A stretch of DNA of 64,000 nt from contig JAETQI010000015.1 in the NCBI GenBank assembly GCA_021770755.1, positions 1 through 64,000 on the forward strand, read 5' to 3'. The position numbers and the translations under genes were made by a program. The stretch's first letter is position 1, and each line of letters starts with the position of its first letter. The notes beneath the pieces were generated by a model, which searched no databases, was not told where the DNA came from, and saw nothing but the letters and a program-made list of their open reading frames with translations. This DNA is from Lachnospiraceae bacterium (GTDB taxonomy: Bacteria; Bacillota; Clostridia; Lachnospirales; Lachnospiraceae). Below, piece by piece: positions 18,460 to 27,231 of the stretch.

Positions 18460-18915
18460 TCATCTGATCTTCTCCATATCCTGCAGGTAATCCCTGTCCC
18501 ACAGGAGGATCTTTAACTTCCGCGCCGCCTGCACTGCCGGCTTCGTAAAATACTGGTTCGTCAGCACCGCGCCGACCATCCTGTCATAGTAGTCCCTGCC
18601 CGCGTAAGCTTCCTGCACCGCCTTGACCCCCACAAGCCCCGCGTAGCGCTTGCACTGGATCGCATAGGTCACGCCGTCCTTCTCCGCGAGAATGTCAACG
18701 CCGTAATCCCCGCTGCTGCGCGTGACTTTCACATCGACAAAGCCGTCTGCCGCGAGCAGATCCGCACAATAATATTCAAAATCAAAACCGTCCATCGCAT
18801 CGAGCTCCCTGCGCCGGACGCTGACCCGAAACTGCCGGCAGACCAGCACGCCCGCCGCCACTGCCAGCACGATACCCGCCGCGATCGCGATCCACATAAG
18901 CAGTTGTATGTTCAT
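18460..18915 (-). CDS. membrane-anchored Mrr-like restriction endonuclease-fold protein
   Basis: Short protein with one N-terminal membrane span (LLMWIAIAAGIVLAVAAGVL) and a cytoplasmic nuclease domain of the Mrr type. The catalytic PD-(D/E)XK residues are visible as GDYGVDILAE followed by AIQCKRY, about 17 residues later. Related proteins cut modified or foreign DNA, but small membrane-tethered versions are common in Firmicutes and their role is unknown. Start at 18915 because GGAG lies six bases before that ATG; an in-frame GTG at 18939 is less well placed. Possible housekeeping or defence function; I cannot decide. Confidence 0.82.
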   Translation of the reverse strand: MNIQLLMWIAIAAGIVLAVAAGVLVCRQFRVSVRRRELDAMDGFDFEYYCADLLAADGFVDVKVTRSSGDYGVDILAEKDGVTYAIQCKRYAGLVGVKAVQEAYAGRDYYDRMVGAVLTNQYFTKPAVQAARKLKILLWDRDYLQDMEKIR

Positions 18916-19142
18916 CTGTAACTCCATCCTTCTTATCACATCATTTCACATCATTCTTTATGATCTTGTACATTTGTCACGATACAGCCTCAAGGACCAT
19001 TCCTGTGAATGAATCCATTCTACCACACAGATGTTCGTATTTCAAGTCCTTTTGAAAAAACGCTCCAAAAAAATTTCCTCTTTACAAATCGCGCAGATTG
19101 TTGTATAGTTCGATTGTTACAATAATAATTATTTAATATCAT
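18916..19142. other. intergenic region upstream of the THF riboswitch
   Basis: Divergent promoter region between the nuclease gene (minus) and folT (plus). No gene is seen. An AT-rich stretch with TTGTATAGTT and TTACAATAAT around 19100-19130 probably holds the folT promoter, but I cannot fix its hexamers with confidence. Confidence 0.4.
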
Positions 19143-19253
19143 GCAGAGTAGAATCGCGTGCGTCAAGTGCCTTGTGAACAGGGAGTTGTCACAGGGACGA
19201 AAAAAGAAAGTGTTTCCACTTTCTTTTGCGGTACGGGGTTCGCATCCCGCTGC
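19143..19253 (+). ncRNA. tetrahydrofolate (THF) riboswitch
   Basis: The stretch opens with GCAGAGTAG and closes with CGCATCCCGCTGC. In between are GCGTGCGTCAAGTG, GGGAGTTGTCAC and GACGAAAA, then an extended variable hairpin (AAAGAAAGTG with CACTTTCTTT), then GCGGTACGGGG. The outer GCAG/CTGC pairing and these conserved blocks match the class I THF aptamer. It lies about 95 bases upstream of a folate ECF transporter gene, the standard target. The downstream part (19254-19348) has no clear terminator before the AAAGGAGG site, so control of translation is more likely; this is inference. Confidence 0.88.
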
Positions 19254-19348
19254 TACATATTTGACTGATTAAGACCACAGAACGATCTTCTGATCTCTTA
19301 AGTCTCATTTGTGTAGTTTCAGGCTGCTGCATAAAGGAGGCTTTTTTT

Positions 19349-19906
19349 ATGCAAAAATTTTACCTGGATTCCTTCAAGGAACTGAAAGTCACACACAATC
19401 TCGTCCTGTGCGGCCTGATGGCGGCACTGGCAGTCGTACTCAACTACACCACTTCCATCTTTATCACGCCCAACATCCGCATCGGCTTCTCGGGGCTTCC
19501 AAACCGCGTCGTGGAATACCTGTTTGGACCGTGGGTCGGCGCGGTCTTCGGCGGCACGCTCGACATCCTGAAATACATGCTCAAACCGGACGGCGGCGCC
19601 TTCTTCTTTGGCTACACGTTCAACGTCATGGTCGCAGGCGTGATCTACGGCTCGATCCTGTACAGAAAACCGGTGAAGCTCTGGCGCATCTTTATCGCGG
19701 AATTCCTAACAAAAGCGATCGTAAACTGCGGTCTGAACACGCTGTGGCTCGCGGTATTGAACGGCAATGCCTTTATGGCGATCCTGCCCGCGCGCGTCAT
19801 CAAGAACCTCATCATGCTGCCAGTCGACACCGCGGTCCTGTTCTTTGTGCTCACCTTTGTCACAAGGCTCGTGAACATGCCGGAATTTCGCAGATTCAGG
19901 CGTTAA
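19349..19906 (+). CDS. folT: folate-specific ECF transporter S component
   Basis: Substrate-binding membrane subunit of an energy-coupling-factor transporter. It associates with shared EcfA/A'/T subunits encoded elsewhere. Around six hydrophobic helices are visible. The family signatures GLMAALAVVLNY near the N-terminus (contact with EcfT), FSGLPNRVVEYLFGPWVGA, and the loop near LKPDGGAFFFGYTF are typical of FolT-like proteins. 185 residues, normal. The THF riboswitch upstream fixes the substrate as a folate and predicts lower expression when folate is plentiful. AAAGGAGG precedes the ATG. Confidence 0.93.
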   Translation: MQKFYLDSFKELKVTHNLVLCGLMAALAVVLNYTTSIFITPNIRIGFSGLPNRVVEYLFGPWVGAVFGGTLDILKYMLKPDGGAFFFGYTFNVMVAGVIYGSILYRKPVKLWRIFIAEFLTKAIVNCGLNTLWLAVLNGNAFMAILPARVIKNLIMLPVDTAVLFFVLTFVTRLVNMPEFRRFRR

Positions 19907-20041
19907 ATAAAACCTCATTTTCCTTTTTTTGCCGAACACGAATTAAGGCTTTTTTCACTCAAAAAAATGTGTTAGAATATGTGTATAACACTTACTAAAA
20001 ACACTTATAATAACGATTTTACAGGCAGAAGGGATACATAT

Positions 20042-20941
20042 ATGAACTGTAATGACAACCACATTTTTGACGAACTGAAATTTCTGATAGACCAGTCGGC
20101 GCTGATCTGGCTGACCGTCATGGCGGGCGCGTCTCTCATGATCGGACTGCTCTGGCTTGCCGGCGCACTGCCAGCCGCAGCGCTGTGGTCGCTGATTTGG
20201 CTGCTTCCGACAGCGCCCGCCCTGTTTTTTGTCGTGCGCCGCTGCCACAAAAAGACAAAGGTACTCGCGCAGAAGCAGCAGATCTCCATGATGGCATACC
20301 ACGCCAAGCAGGTGATGGAACATCTGCAGGAGCAGATCCCCGACACGCTGATCTCTGACAGCAGGATCAAGATGCGCTATCTTGCCCGCCACGGTGTCGA
20401 CATCGATGCCGCGATGGCAAGGCTCGGTCACAATGTGGAGAAATATAACAGGCTCGCCATGGCATTCCTGCAAAACAGTGACAAATATGAAGACACACTC
20501 TACGACCTCATGCAGCCCGACACCCTGATAGAATACGGCACCCATGCCCATATCCTCAGAGTCCGGGCAAATGAGCTGGGGCTTATCGCCCTCACAGACA
20601 CCGCATTTTTCCATGAGATTGAAGCCTACGCCGGCGACCTGAACGTGATCCGCGACAATTGGAAGAAGCTCTCCTTTGAGCTTGACGAAGCCTACAGCAT
20701 CCTGAACGAGTACATAAGATCGCTCGATCTGAAAGACGATCCCACCGACAAGGACGGAAACCATATGTCCTTCAAAATGTGGGGCGAACAGCTACAGGAA
20801 GCTTTTCGGGCTCTCGAGACCTATGATACCCAGAAGGCAAAAACGATATTGAACGAGCTTGTCAGATTCCCGATCGACTCGGACATCACCAAGGCGCTTA
20901 AGGGGATCATCTCCAATATCGACGAGATGATGGCGGTCTGA
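20042..20941 (+). CDS. membrane protein with an Hpt-like domain
   Basis: About 300 residues. Two adjoining hydrophobic segments (about residues 20-42 and 45-66) anchor the N-terminus. A coiled helix follows, then a helical domain resembling a histidine phosphotransfer (Hpt) module. It begins with HGVDIDAAMARLGHNVEKYN, and the likely phosphorylatable histidine is in HAHILRVRANELGL, where Hpt domains read HxLKGxAxxIG. A further helical region of about 80 residues ends the protein. Start at 20042 after AGAAGGG; an upstream ATG has no such site. No kinase or response regulator is adjacent, so the partner is unknown. The Hpt assignment rests on motif spacing only. Confidence 0.68.
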   Translation: MNCNDNHIFDELKFLIDQSALIWLTVMAGASLMIGLLWLAGALPAAALWSLIWLLPTAPALFFVVRRCHKKTKVLAQKQQISMMAYHAKQVMEHLQEQIPDTLISDSRIKMRYLARHGVDIDAAMARLGHNVEKYNRLAMAFLQNSDKYEDTLYDLMQPDTLIEYGTHAHILRVRANELGLIALTDTAFFHEIEAYAGDLNVIRDNWKKLSFELDEAYSILNEYIRSLDLKDDPTDKDGNHMSFKMWGEQLQEAFRALETYDTQKAKTILNELVRFPIDSDITKALKGIISNIDEMMAV

Positions 20942-20949
20942 AAAGGAGG

Positions 20950-21606
20950 TTATTCCCCGTCAAACAATGCCTTCTCAAGCCCGGCAATGTCATCCGGGTT
21001 GGGTGTGTACACATTGTTGATCAGCTCGATCCGAACAGTCATGGAAGCTTTCTCATCGTACTGTACCTGCGCAAGCACTGTCTCCATACTGCTCCTGAAC
21101 TCACTGTATACCGCTGCCACCATCTCCTCCTCTGCGGGCGGTTCCGCCGCCTGCGCCCATCCGTCCATCATCGCCGCCACGTTTTCCTGATGCAGCGCCA
21201 GCGCCGGCTTGAAAACGTTCATTTTCTCATAGCTGACTGTCACAATATAAGAACCGTCGCTCTGTTTCTCGGCATCCTCAACCGCATACCGGACTTTCCC
21301 GAGCATATCCATATAGATCGGACGGAATTCTTCTATGTACGCGTCGGACACGCCAAGCCTGCTGCAGAAAACGCCGACACCGGTATCAATTCCCTGTTCG
21401 TAAAGTGCCTGCGCATCCTCCGCGGTTCCCAGCTTGATCTCCACAAATCCTTTGGAATCATTTTTATAGGATGTATCCAGCAGCGCCTGCAGATACGCCT
21501 TGACGCTCTTATCGGATGTACAGCCGCTGACAGTGCCTGCGATCAGTACACTGACCAGCAGAAACAAGATTTTTGTGATACACTTCTTCATTTTTGTATT
21601 TCCCAT
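20950..21606 (-). CDS. hypothetical lipoprotein
   Basis: Secreted lipoprotein of about 218 residues. Start at 21606, six bases after GGAG. The signal peptide ends in VSGC. The mature part (KAYLQALLDTSYKNDSKGF and repeated acidic helices) resembles a group of clostridial lipoproteins annotated as DUF5105, but I am not sure of that family. It is convergent with the Hpt-like gene with a gap of only eight bases, and it follows the terminator of glgP, so it is expressed on its own. Confidence 0.72.
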   Translation of the reverse strand: MGNTKMKKCITKILFLLVSVLIAGTVSGCTSDKSVKAYLQALLDTSYKNDSKGFVEIKLGTAEDAQALYEQGIDTGVGVFCSRLGVSDAYIEEFRPIYMDMLGKVRYAVEDAEKQSDGSYIVTVSYEKMNVFKPALALHQENVAAMMDGWAQAAEPPAEEEMVAAVYSEFRSSMETVLAQVQYDEKASMTVRIELINNVYTPNPDDIAGLEKALFDGE

Positions 21607-21637
21607 TTTAGTCTCCATTTGCACCCATATGAAAGTC

Positions 21638-21673
21638 AAAACGCATATCCCGCTCTGTTGAGATATGCGTTTT
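21638..21673 (-). terminator. terminator after glgP
   Basis: AAAACGCATATC and GATATGCGTTTT form a perfect 12-bp stem around a 12-base loop, 20 bases downstream of the glgP stop. On the minus strand it ends in TTTT then GACTTTC, so the T-run is short. It separates glgP from the lipoprotein gene. Confidence 0.7.
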
Positions 21674-21693
21674 GTATTTATAAAGCCAGTGTA

Positions 21694-24150
21694 CTAGCCC
21701 TCCAACTCTACCTTATCAAGATGCCAGATCTCATCCACATACTGCTGGATCGTTCTGTCAGAAGTAAACTTGCCGACCTTCGCAACATTGAGCATCGCAC
21801 TCTTTGCCCAGCCAGTCTTATCCTTGTAAGCCTTCTCCACTCTCTTCTGCGCATCCGCATAAGCATGGAAATCCTTGAGGATAAAATAGCGGTCCGCCTT
21901 GTCTGTATCGAGCGTGTTGAGCAGGGAATTGTACAGACTTCTGAAAAGCTCCCTGTCCTCTGCGTAAGTTCCGTCCACAAGCTGGTCAACAACCTTTTTG
22001 ATCTCCGTGTCGCTGTTGTAGATATCCATCGGATTGTAGCCGCCGTTGTTTTCATAATTGATGACCTCATCCGAGCTCAATCCGAAGATGAATGCATGTT
22101 CATTGCCCACTTCCTCGACGATCTCCACGTTCGCACCGTCCATCGTACCGAGCGTCAGCGCGCCGTTGAGCATGAACTTCATGTTGCCTGTCCCGCTTGC
22201 CTCCTTGGAAGCCGTGGAGATCTGCTCGGAGATATCTGCCGCCGCAAAGATCAGCTCTGCGTTGGACACCCTGTAGTCTTCTATAAATACAACCTTGATG
22301 CGGTTCTTGACGATCGGATCGTTGTTTACCTTGTCCGCCACCGCATTGATCAGCTTGATGGTCAGTTTCGCGTTCTTGTAGCCTGCTGCCGCCTTCGCGC
22401 CAAAGATAAATGTCCTTGGATAGAGCTCCATCGAAGGGTTCGCTTTCAGCTCATTGTACATATGCATCACATGAAGGATATTGAGCAACTGCCTCTTGTA
22501 CTCGTGAAGCCGCTTAACCTGCACGTCAAAGATCGAATCGGGATCTACCGTGACGCCGTTGTGCTCCTTGATATATTTTGCCAAGCGCACTTTGTTCTTG
22601 TGCTTGATCTCCATAAACTCCTTCTGTGCCACGGGGTCATCCACATATTTTGCGATGCCGTCGATCACGGGAAGGTCTACGATCCAGTCCTCGCCCACCT
22701 TGTCTGTCACCCAGTCTGCAAGCAGCGGATTGGCATGGAGCAGGAAACGTCTCTGTGTGATGCCGTTGGTCTTGTTGTTGAACTTGTGCGGGAACATCTC
22801 GTAGAAGTCCTTGAGCTCCTGATTCTTGAGGATCTCTGTGTGGAGTCTTGCAACGCCGTTCACGCTGTAGCCTGCAACGATCGCCATGTGTGCCATCTTG
22901 ACCTGGCCGTCCGCGATGATCGCCATCTTCTTGATCTTATCCGCAGGCTCCGGATATCTGTTCACGATGTCGAGCAGGAATCTGCGGTTGATCTCCTCGA
23001 TGATCTGATAGATCCTCGGAAGCAGTCTCTGGAACAGATCCACCGGCCACTTCTCAAGCGCTTCCGCCATGATCGTATGGTTCGTATATGCGCAGGTCTT
23101 TGTCGTGATCTCCCACGCCTCATCCCACTCCAGATGATAATCGTCGAGCAGGATCCGCATCAGCTCTGCGATCGCCACTGTCGGGTGCGTATCATTTAAC
23201 TGGAACGTCACCTTCTCATGGAATCTATGAATATCGTCATGCTTTGACATGTACTTCTCGATCGCGGTCTGCACGGAGGCCGAGATGAAGAAATACTGCT
23301 GTTTTAAGCGGAGTTCCTTACCGGAAATGTGATTGTCGTTCGGATAAAGAACCTCGACGATATTTCTGGCAAGATTCGTCTGCTCCACAGCCTTCTGGTA
23401 ATCACCCTTATCAAAAGAGTCGAGACTAAAGCAGTCCATCGGCTCTGCATCCCAGATCCTGAGCGTGTTCACGATGCCGTTGCCGTATCCGACAACCGGA
23501 AGGTCATACGGCACTGCCTTGACGGACTGGTAATTCTCCTGATACCAGATCAGCCTGCCGTCCTCTTCCCTGCACGCCACGTTGCCGCCGAATTTGATCA
23601 CTTTTGTATATTCAGGACGTCTCAGCTCAAACGGGTTGCCGTCCCTGAGCCAGTCGTCGGGTACTTCCCGCTGGAATCCGTCCCGGATCTGCTGCTTGAA
23701 CATACCATAACGGTAACGGATACCGCAGCCGTATGCGGAGTAGCCAAGTGTAGCGAGCGAGTCGAGGAAACATGCTGCAAGCCGTCCCAGACCGCCGTTT
23801 CCGAGCGCTGCATCCGGCTCCTGGTCCTCGATCACATTGATATCCAGTCCAAGCTCCTCCAAAGCTTCTGAAAATTCCTTGTATGCCATCAGGTTGATCA
23901 TGTTGTTGCCGAGCGCGCGCCCCATCAGAAACTCCATGGACATATAGTACACGGTCTTGGGATCCTTCTCGTCATAAGCCTCCTGTGTCTTGAGCCAGTG
24001 ATCCACAATGTTGTCCTTCACAGCAAAAGCTACCGCCTGAAAGATCTGCTGCTCCGTAGCTTCCTCCAAAGTCTTTCTATACAATGTCTTTACATTGTAC
24101 AAAACGCTTCTCTTAAACATTTCTTTGTCAATAATTGGCTTTTTTGGCAT
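21694..24150 (-). CDS. glgP: glycogen/starch phosphorylase
   Basis: Cytoplasmic PLP enzyme releasing glucose-1-phosphate from the non-reducing ends of glycogen or maltodextrin. The start MPKKPII is at 24150 after AAAGGAG; the open frame continues 39 codons upstream without support. About 818 residues, full length. Conserved blocks include the early YYMSMEFLMGRALGNN and ALGNGGLGRLAACFLDSLA, and KEASGTGNMKFMLNGALT near residue 640 with the PLP-binding lysine. No other glycogen gene is nearby. A terminator follows. Confidence 0.96.
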   Translation of the reverse strand: MPKKPIIDKEMFKRSVLYNVKTLYRKTLEEATEQQIFQAVAFAVKDNIVDHWLKTQEAYDEKDPKTVYYMSMEFLMGRALGNNMINLMAYKEFSEALEELGLDINVIEDQEPDAALGNGGLGRLAACFLDSLATLGYSAYGCGIRYRYGMFKQQIRDGFQREVPDDWLRDGNPFELRRPEYTKVIKFGGNVACREEDGRLIWYQENYQSVKAVPYDLPVVGYGNGIVNTLRIWDAEPMDCFSLDSFDKGDYQKAVEQTNLARNIVEVLYPNDNHISGKELRLKQQYFFISASVQTAIEKYMSKHDDIHRFHEKVTFQLNDTHPTVAIAELMRILLDDYHLEWDEAWEITTKTCAYTNHTIMAEALEKWPVDLFQRLLPRIYQIIEEINRRFLLDIVNRYPEPADKIKKMAIIADGQVKMAHMAIVAGYSVNGVARLHTEILKNQELKDFYEMFPHKFNNKTNGITQRRFLLHANPLLADWVTDKVGEDWIVDLPVIDGIAKYVDDPVAQKEFMEIKHKNKVRLAKYIKEHNGVTVDPDSIFDVQVKRLHEYKRQLLNILHVMHMYNELKANPSMELYPRTFIFGAKAAAGYKNAKLTIKLINAVADKVNNDPIVKNRIKVVFIEDYRVSNAELIFAAADISEQISTASKEASGTGNMKFMLNGALTLGTMDGANVEIVEEVGNEHAFIFGLSSDEVINYENNGGYNPMDIYNSDTEIKKVVDQLVDGTYAEDRELFRSLYNSLLNTLDTDKADRYFILKDFHAYADAQKRVEKAYKDKTGWAKSAMLNVAKVGKFTSDRTIQQYVDEIWHLDKVELEG

Positions 24151-24290
24151 TTCGTTTTCTCTCCTTTTGTCCTGTGCCCTGTTTCTTAAAAGTATATCGT
24201 TTACTCCAAGGATTTTGAACACGTGATTTTTTAGATTGCTGCTATTTTTTAACAATTCTGCTTTCATTCTTCATATTATAGCATACTATG

Positions 24291-25529
24291 TCAAATGTTT
24301 AAATATTTAATTTCATTTTCTTCTTCATTTTCTTCTTTTTCTTCGGCTTTTTCCGCCGCGATCTCCTCCGCCTTTTCCTGCACTTCCTCCTCGTCTGTGC
24401 GGGATCCGGCATCGTTGCGCTCATCGATCGCCTCCTGGACTCTCTCCTCCAGTTCCCCAGACGCCTTGTCAAGCGCTCCCTGCGATACCTCGTTCAGCGC
24501 CGCCGCGGCACCCGCGTCCATGATCGCCTGCTTCGCACTGTCCACACCGTCGAGCGGGCTGACATCGATATGCTTCTGTTCCACTTCCCGCGCGTCCCGG
24601 ATCTCCTGATGTCCCTTCCTTCTCAGATCCATCATCTCCCCGTAATTGGACGTCGTCATACTGTGCGCTCGCTCCATGTGCTCCGACACAAGCTGTTCCC
24701 GCTCCGCATCGCTAAGATCTGTCCTGCCAAGTGCCTCCGCCGCCAGATCAAGCTCTGTCTGCGCGTCGCGCATCATGCCGTCCGCCTCCGCCAGCTTGCC
24801 ATAACCGCTCTTAAACATGCCGTCGATCATATTTTTCACCTCGAGCTCCCGCTTTGCCGCGGAAGCGCCAAGTATCGACGCGGCTTCCTGATACGGATCC
24901 CCGACGCGGTTCCCGTCTGTATCCGCCGTATCTTTTTCTGTACCTGGATCCGGATCTTCGCCGCGCTCATCCTCCTCTTTCTCCTCAAGGCTCTTGAGCA
25001 TCAGATACAGGTCGGCATTTTTCCGGTCGATCTCCTCCTGCTCTTTCGACGCACCGGCGGCGCTGCCTGCCGCATCCTTTATGCGCTGCTCGTTCTCCTC
25101 CTCCTGCCGCGCCTTGAGATCAAACAGACGGTTCAGCGCATCCTGCTTGGCAGTGATCGTCTCCTTGTCCTCGCCTGCGGCGTTAGAGCGCCTGATCTCG
25201 CTCATCAGGCCCGAGATCTCGCCAAGCGTGTCGGACTGCTCTTTTCTGTTTGTCTCCGCCTGCCGCTGCTCCCTGAGCAGGAGCCGCTCTGTACCGGCTG
25301 CCGCAAAACTCTTTGGCTTCTCCGCATTCATCTGCGCGCTGAGCTTTCTGCCCTCGCCGGAGATCGTCACCACGCACTTCGCCCCGAATGCACTGCCCGC
25401 ACCCAGCCCGGTAGCGCCTGCGCGGAGCCTGCTGCCGCTTCCGATCCGCATGCCGGACCTGCCCATACCTGCGTGAAATCCATTTCCAACATATGCCATA
25501 CGCGCATTGATATTCGTATTGATATTCAT
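24291..25529 (-). CDS. hypothetical Glu-rich helical protein
   Basis: I do not recognise this 412-residue protein. The first ~60 residues are low in charge and rich in Gly/Met/Ala (GNGFHAGMGRSGMRIGSGSR). From about residue 70 it becomes strongly charged with predicted long helices and coiled coils (repeated EEKEEDERGED, EEEVQEKAEEIAAEKAEEKE). It ends with a run of Glu/Asn and KYLNI. There is no signal peptide or membrane span. A GTGAGG site precedes the ATG. A scaffold or cell-surface-free structural role is possible but unsupported. It lies 24 bases upstream of the stop of the nicotinate enzyme gene on the same strand, and probably shares its transcript. Confidence 0.75.
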   Translation of the reverse strand: MNINTNINARMAYVGNGFHAGMGRSGMRIGSGSRLRAGATGLGAGSAFGAKCVVTISGEGRKLSAQMNAEKPKSFAAAGTERLLLREQRQAETNRKEQSDTLGEISGLMSEIRRSNAAGEDKETITAKQDALNRLFDLKARQEEENEQRIKDAAGSAAGASKEQEEIDRKNADLYLMLKSLEEKEEDERGEDPDPGTEKDTADTDGNRVGDPYQEAASILGASAAKRELEVKNMIDGMFKSGYGKLAEADGMMRDAQTELDLAAEALGRTDLSDAEREQLVSEHMERAHSMTTSNYGEMMDLRRKGHQEIRDAREVEQKHIDVSPLDGVDSAKQAIMDAGAAAALNEVSQGALDKASGELEERVQEAIDERNDAGSRTDEEEVQEKAEEIAAEKAEEKEENEEENEIKYLNI

Positions 25530-25553
25530 ATTCGCATCCTCACTTTCCTTGTG

Positions 25554-27035
25554 TCAGCCCGTCGCCTTTCCTTTTTCGTGCAGGAGACTCATCTTCAGGT
25601 CATAATAATCGGGCGTCATATCCATATAGTGCACATGCGGATTGTTGAACCGCTGTTCCTCCTCCCAGATCTCCTCGCCAAGCTGCCGCTTGACATACGA
25701 CCGGATCTCCTCGAGTGCCGGAAGCTCGTACACTCTCTTGCCTTTTTCAAACACTTTTACCTGCAGCGGTTTTGCCGTGCAGTTCACAAATTTCAGATTT
25801 CTCCACGGCATCTGCGGATCGACAAACCGGTATTCACCGCTCATATCGATCTGCTCATCCGCCTTCGCGATCAGATCCGCCTTCGCCTTGCCGTTCTGGT
25901 CGTAGATCCGGTAGACCTTTTTCAGCCCGGGGTTCGTGATCTTCTCCACGGTGCCGGAGATCTTGATGCGCGGCTCAAACACGCCGTCCTCCTCGACTGC
26001 CGCGATCTTGTACACTGCGCCGAGCAGTGCCAGCGTGTCGTCGGAATAGTCGCTTGTCGCGCCTGTGATCAGTCTCTCGCCCACACCGTAGCCGTCAATG
26101 CACGCCTTCTGAATATTCAGGGACGAGATCGTGTGCTCGTCGAGACTGTTCGAGACGATGATCTTACAGTCTGTGAGTCCCTCCTCATCGAGCATCCTGC
26201 GCACCTTCGACGACTGGTATGCCAGGTCGCCGCTGTCGATACGGACACCTTTGAGCCGTTTGCCCATGGGCTCAAGCACCTCGTGCGCCACGCGTACCGC
26301 GTTGGGAATCCCCGACTGGATCGTGTCGTAGGTGTCGACCAGCAGCACCGTATTATCCGGATAATTGACTGCATAGTTCTTAAACGCCTCGAACTCATCC
26401 TCGTAGTACATCACCCAGCTATGCGCCATCGTACCGCTCACGGGAATGCCGAACATCTGCCCCGCAAGCACGGTCGCCGTCCCCGCCGCACCGCCGATGT
26501 AGGACGCGCGCGCGCCGTACACTGCCGCGTCCATGTTGTGCGCGCGCCTTGCGCCGAAATCCGACACCATTTTGCCCTCCGCCGCCCGCACGATGCGCGC
26601 CGTCTTGGTCGCCACCAGCGACTGGTGGTTGATCTGTGTCAGGATCGCCGTCTCGACAAGCTGTGCGTCGATCAGCGGCGCGACCACCGTGATGACCGGC
26701 TCGTTGGGATACATGATCGTCCCCTCGGGAAACGCGTAGATGTCCCCCCGGAACTGAAATTCTTTCAGATAATTCAAAAAAGCCTCCGTGAACGTGTCCA
26801 GCGACCGCAGATACGCGATGTCGTCATCGGAAAAATGCAGGTTCTCCACATATTCCACGACCTGCTCTAACCCCGCAAAGATCGTAAATCCGCCCCTGTC
26901 GGGATTTTTCCTGTAAAACACGTCAAATGCTACCCTTGTCTCCATATCACCGTCATTAAAATAACCGTTTGCCATAGTCAGCTCATACAGATCCATGACC
27001 ATGGTCAGATTCCTTTGATCCGCCTGCTTTATCAT
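25554..27035 (-). CDS. pncB: nicotinate phosphoribosyltransferase
   Basis: Enzyme of NAD salvage that makes nicotinate mononucleotide from nicotinate and PRPP with ATP hydrolysis. The N-terminus DLYELTMANGYF is the family signature. SGTMAHSWVMYYEDE near residue 210 and RIDSGDLAYQSSKVRRMLDE near residue 280 hold the phosphohistidine region and the PRPP site. At 493 residues it belongs to the longer bacterial group. A GGATA site precedes the ATG. It lies divergent from flagellin across a 196-base gap. Confidence 0.95.
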   Translation of the reverse strand: MIKQADQRNLTMVMDLYELTMANGYFNDGDMETRVAFDVFYRKNPDRGGFTIFAGLEQVVEYVENLHFSDDDIAYLRSLDTFTEAFLNYLKEFQFRGDIYAFPEGTIMYPNEPVITVVAPLIDAQLVETAILTQINHQSLVATKTARIVRAAEGKMVSDFGARRAHNMDAAVYGARASYIGGAAGTATVLAGQMFGIPVSGTMAHSWVMYYEDEFEAFKNYAVNYPDNTVLLVDTYDTIQSGIPNAVRVAHEVLEPMGKRLKGVRIDSGDLAYQSSKVRRMLDEEGLTDCKIIVSNSLDEHTISSLNIQKACIDGYGVGERLITGATSDYSDDTLALLGAVYKIAAVEEDGVFEPRIKISGTVEKITNPGLKKVYRIYDQNGKAKADLIAKADEQIDMSGEYRFVDPQMPWRNLKFVNCTAKPLQVKVFEKGKRVYELPALEEIRSYVKRQLGEEIWEEEQRFNNPHVHYMDMTPDYYDLKMSLLHEKGKATG

Positions 27036-27149
27036 ATCGGTATATCCTTTCTACCCTATATTAAATACTTATCTCTATCATATGCCTTTTGCATATCAGT
27101 TGGCAAGAAAATTCTCTGAAAAATTTGAAGTCCGCCGATGTCTTTGCTC

Positions 27150-27178
27150 TTGCACCCCCTATCCAAATGTGGTATGCT
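27150..27178 (+). promoter_or_regulatory. sigma-A type promoter of the flagellin gene
   Basis: TTGCAC (27150-27155) and TATGCT (27173-27178) are exactly 17 bp apart, 54 bp before the flagellin ATG. A sequence close to the sigma-D -10 box (GCCGATGT, 27134-27141) lies just upstream, but its -35 partner is poorly placed. Confidence 0.6.
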
Positions 27179-27231
27179 AAAGTTGTAAAAGTAGGTACAT
27201 ACTTCAAAATCACAGGAAAGGGGGAATATTT

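Noticed and set aside
21190-23199. 669-codon open frame on the plus strand antisense to glgP
   Set aside because: It lies opposite well-conserved phosphorylase motifs, has no ribosome binding site and its His/Leu/Arg-rich translation resembles no protein; it is a codon-bias shadow.
24570-26870. 766-codon open frame on the plus strand opposite pncB and the Glu-rich gene
   Set aside because: It spans two oppositely oriented genes and the gap between them, has no start signal, and the pncB strand carries the recognised motifs.
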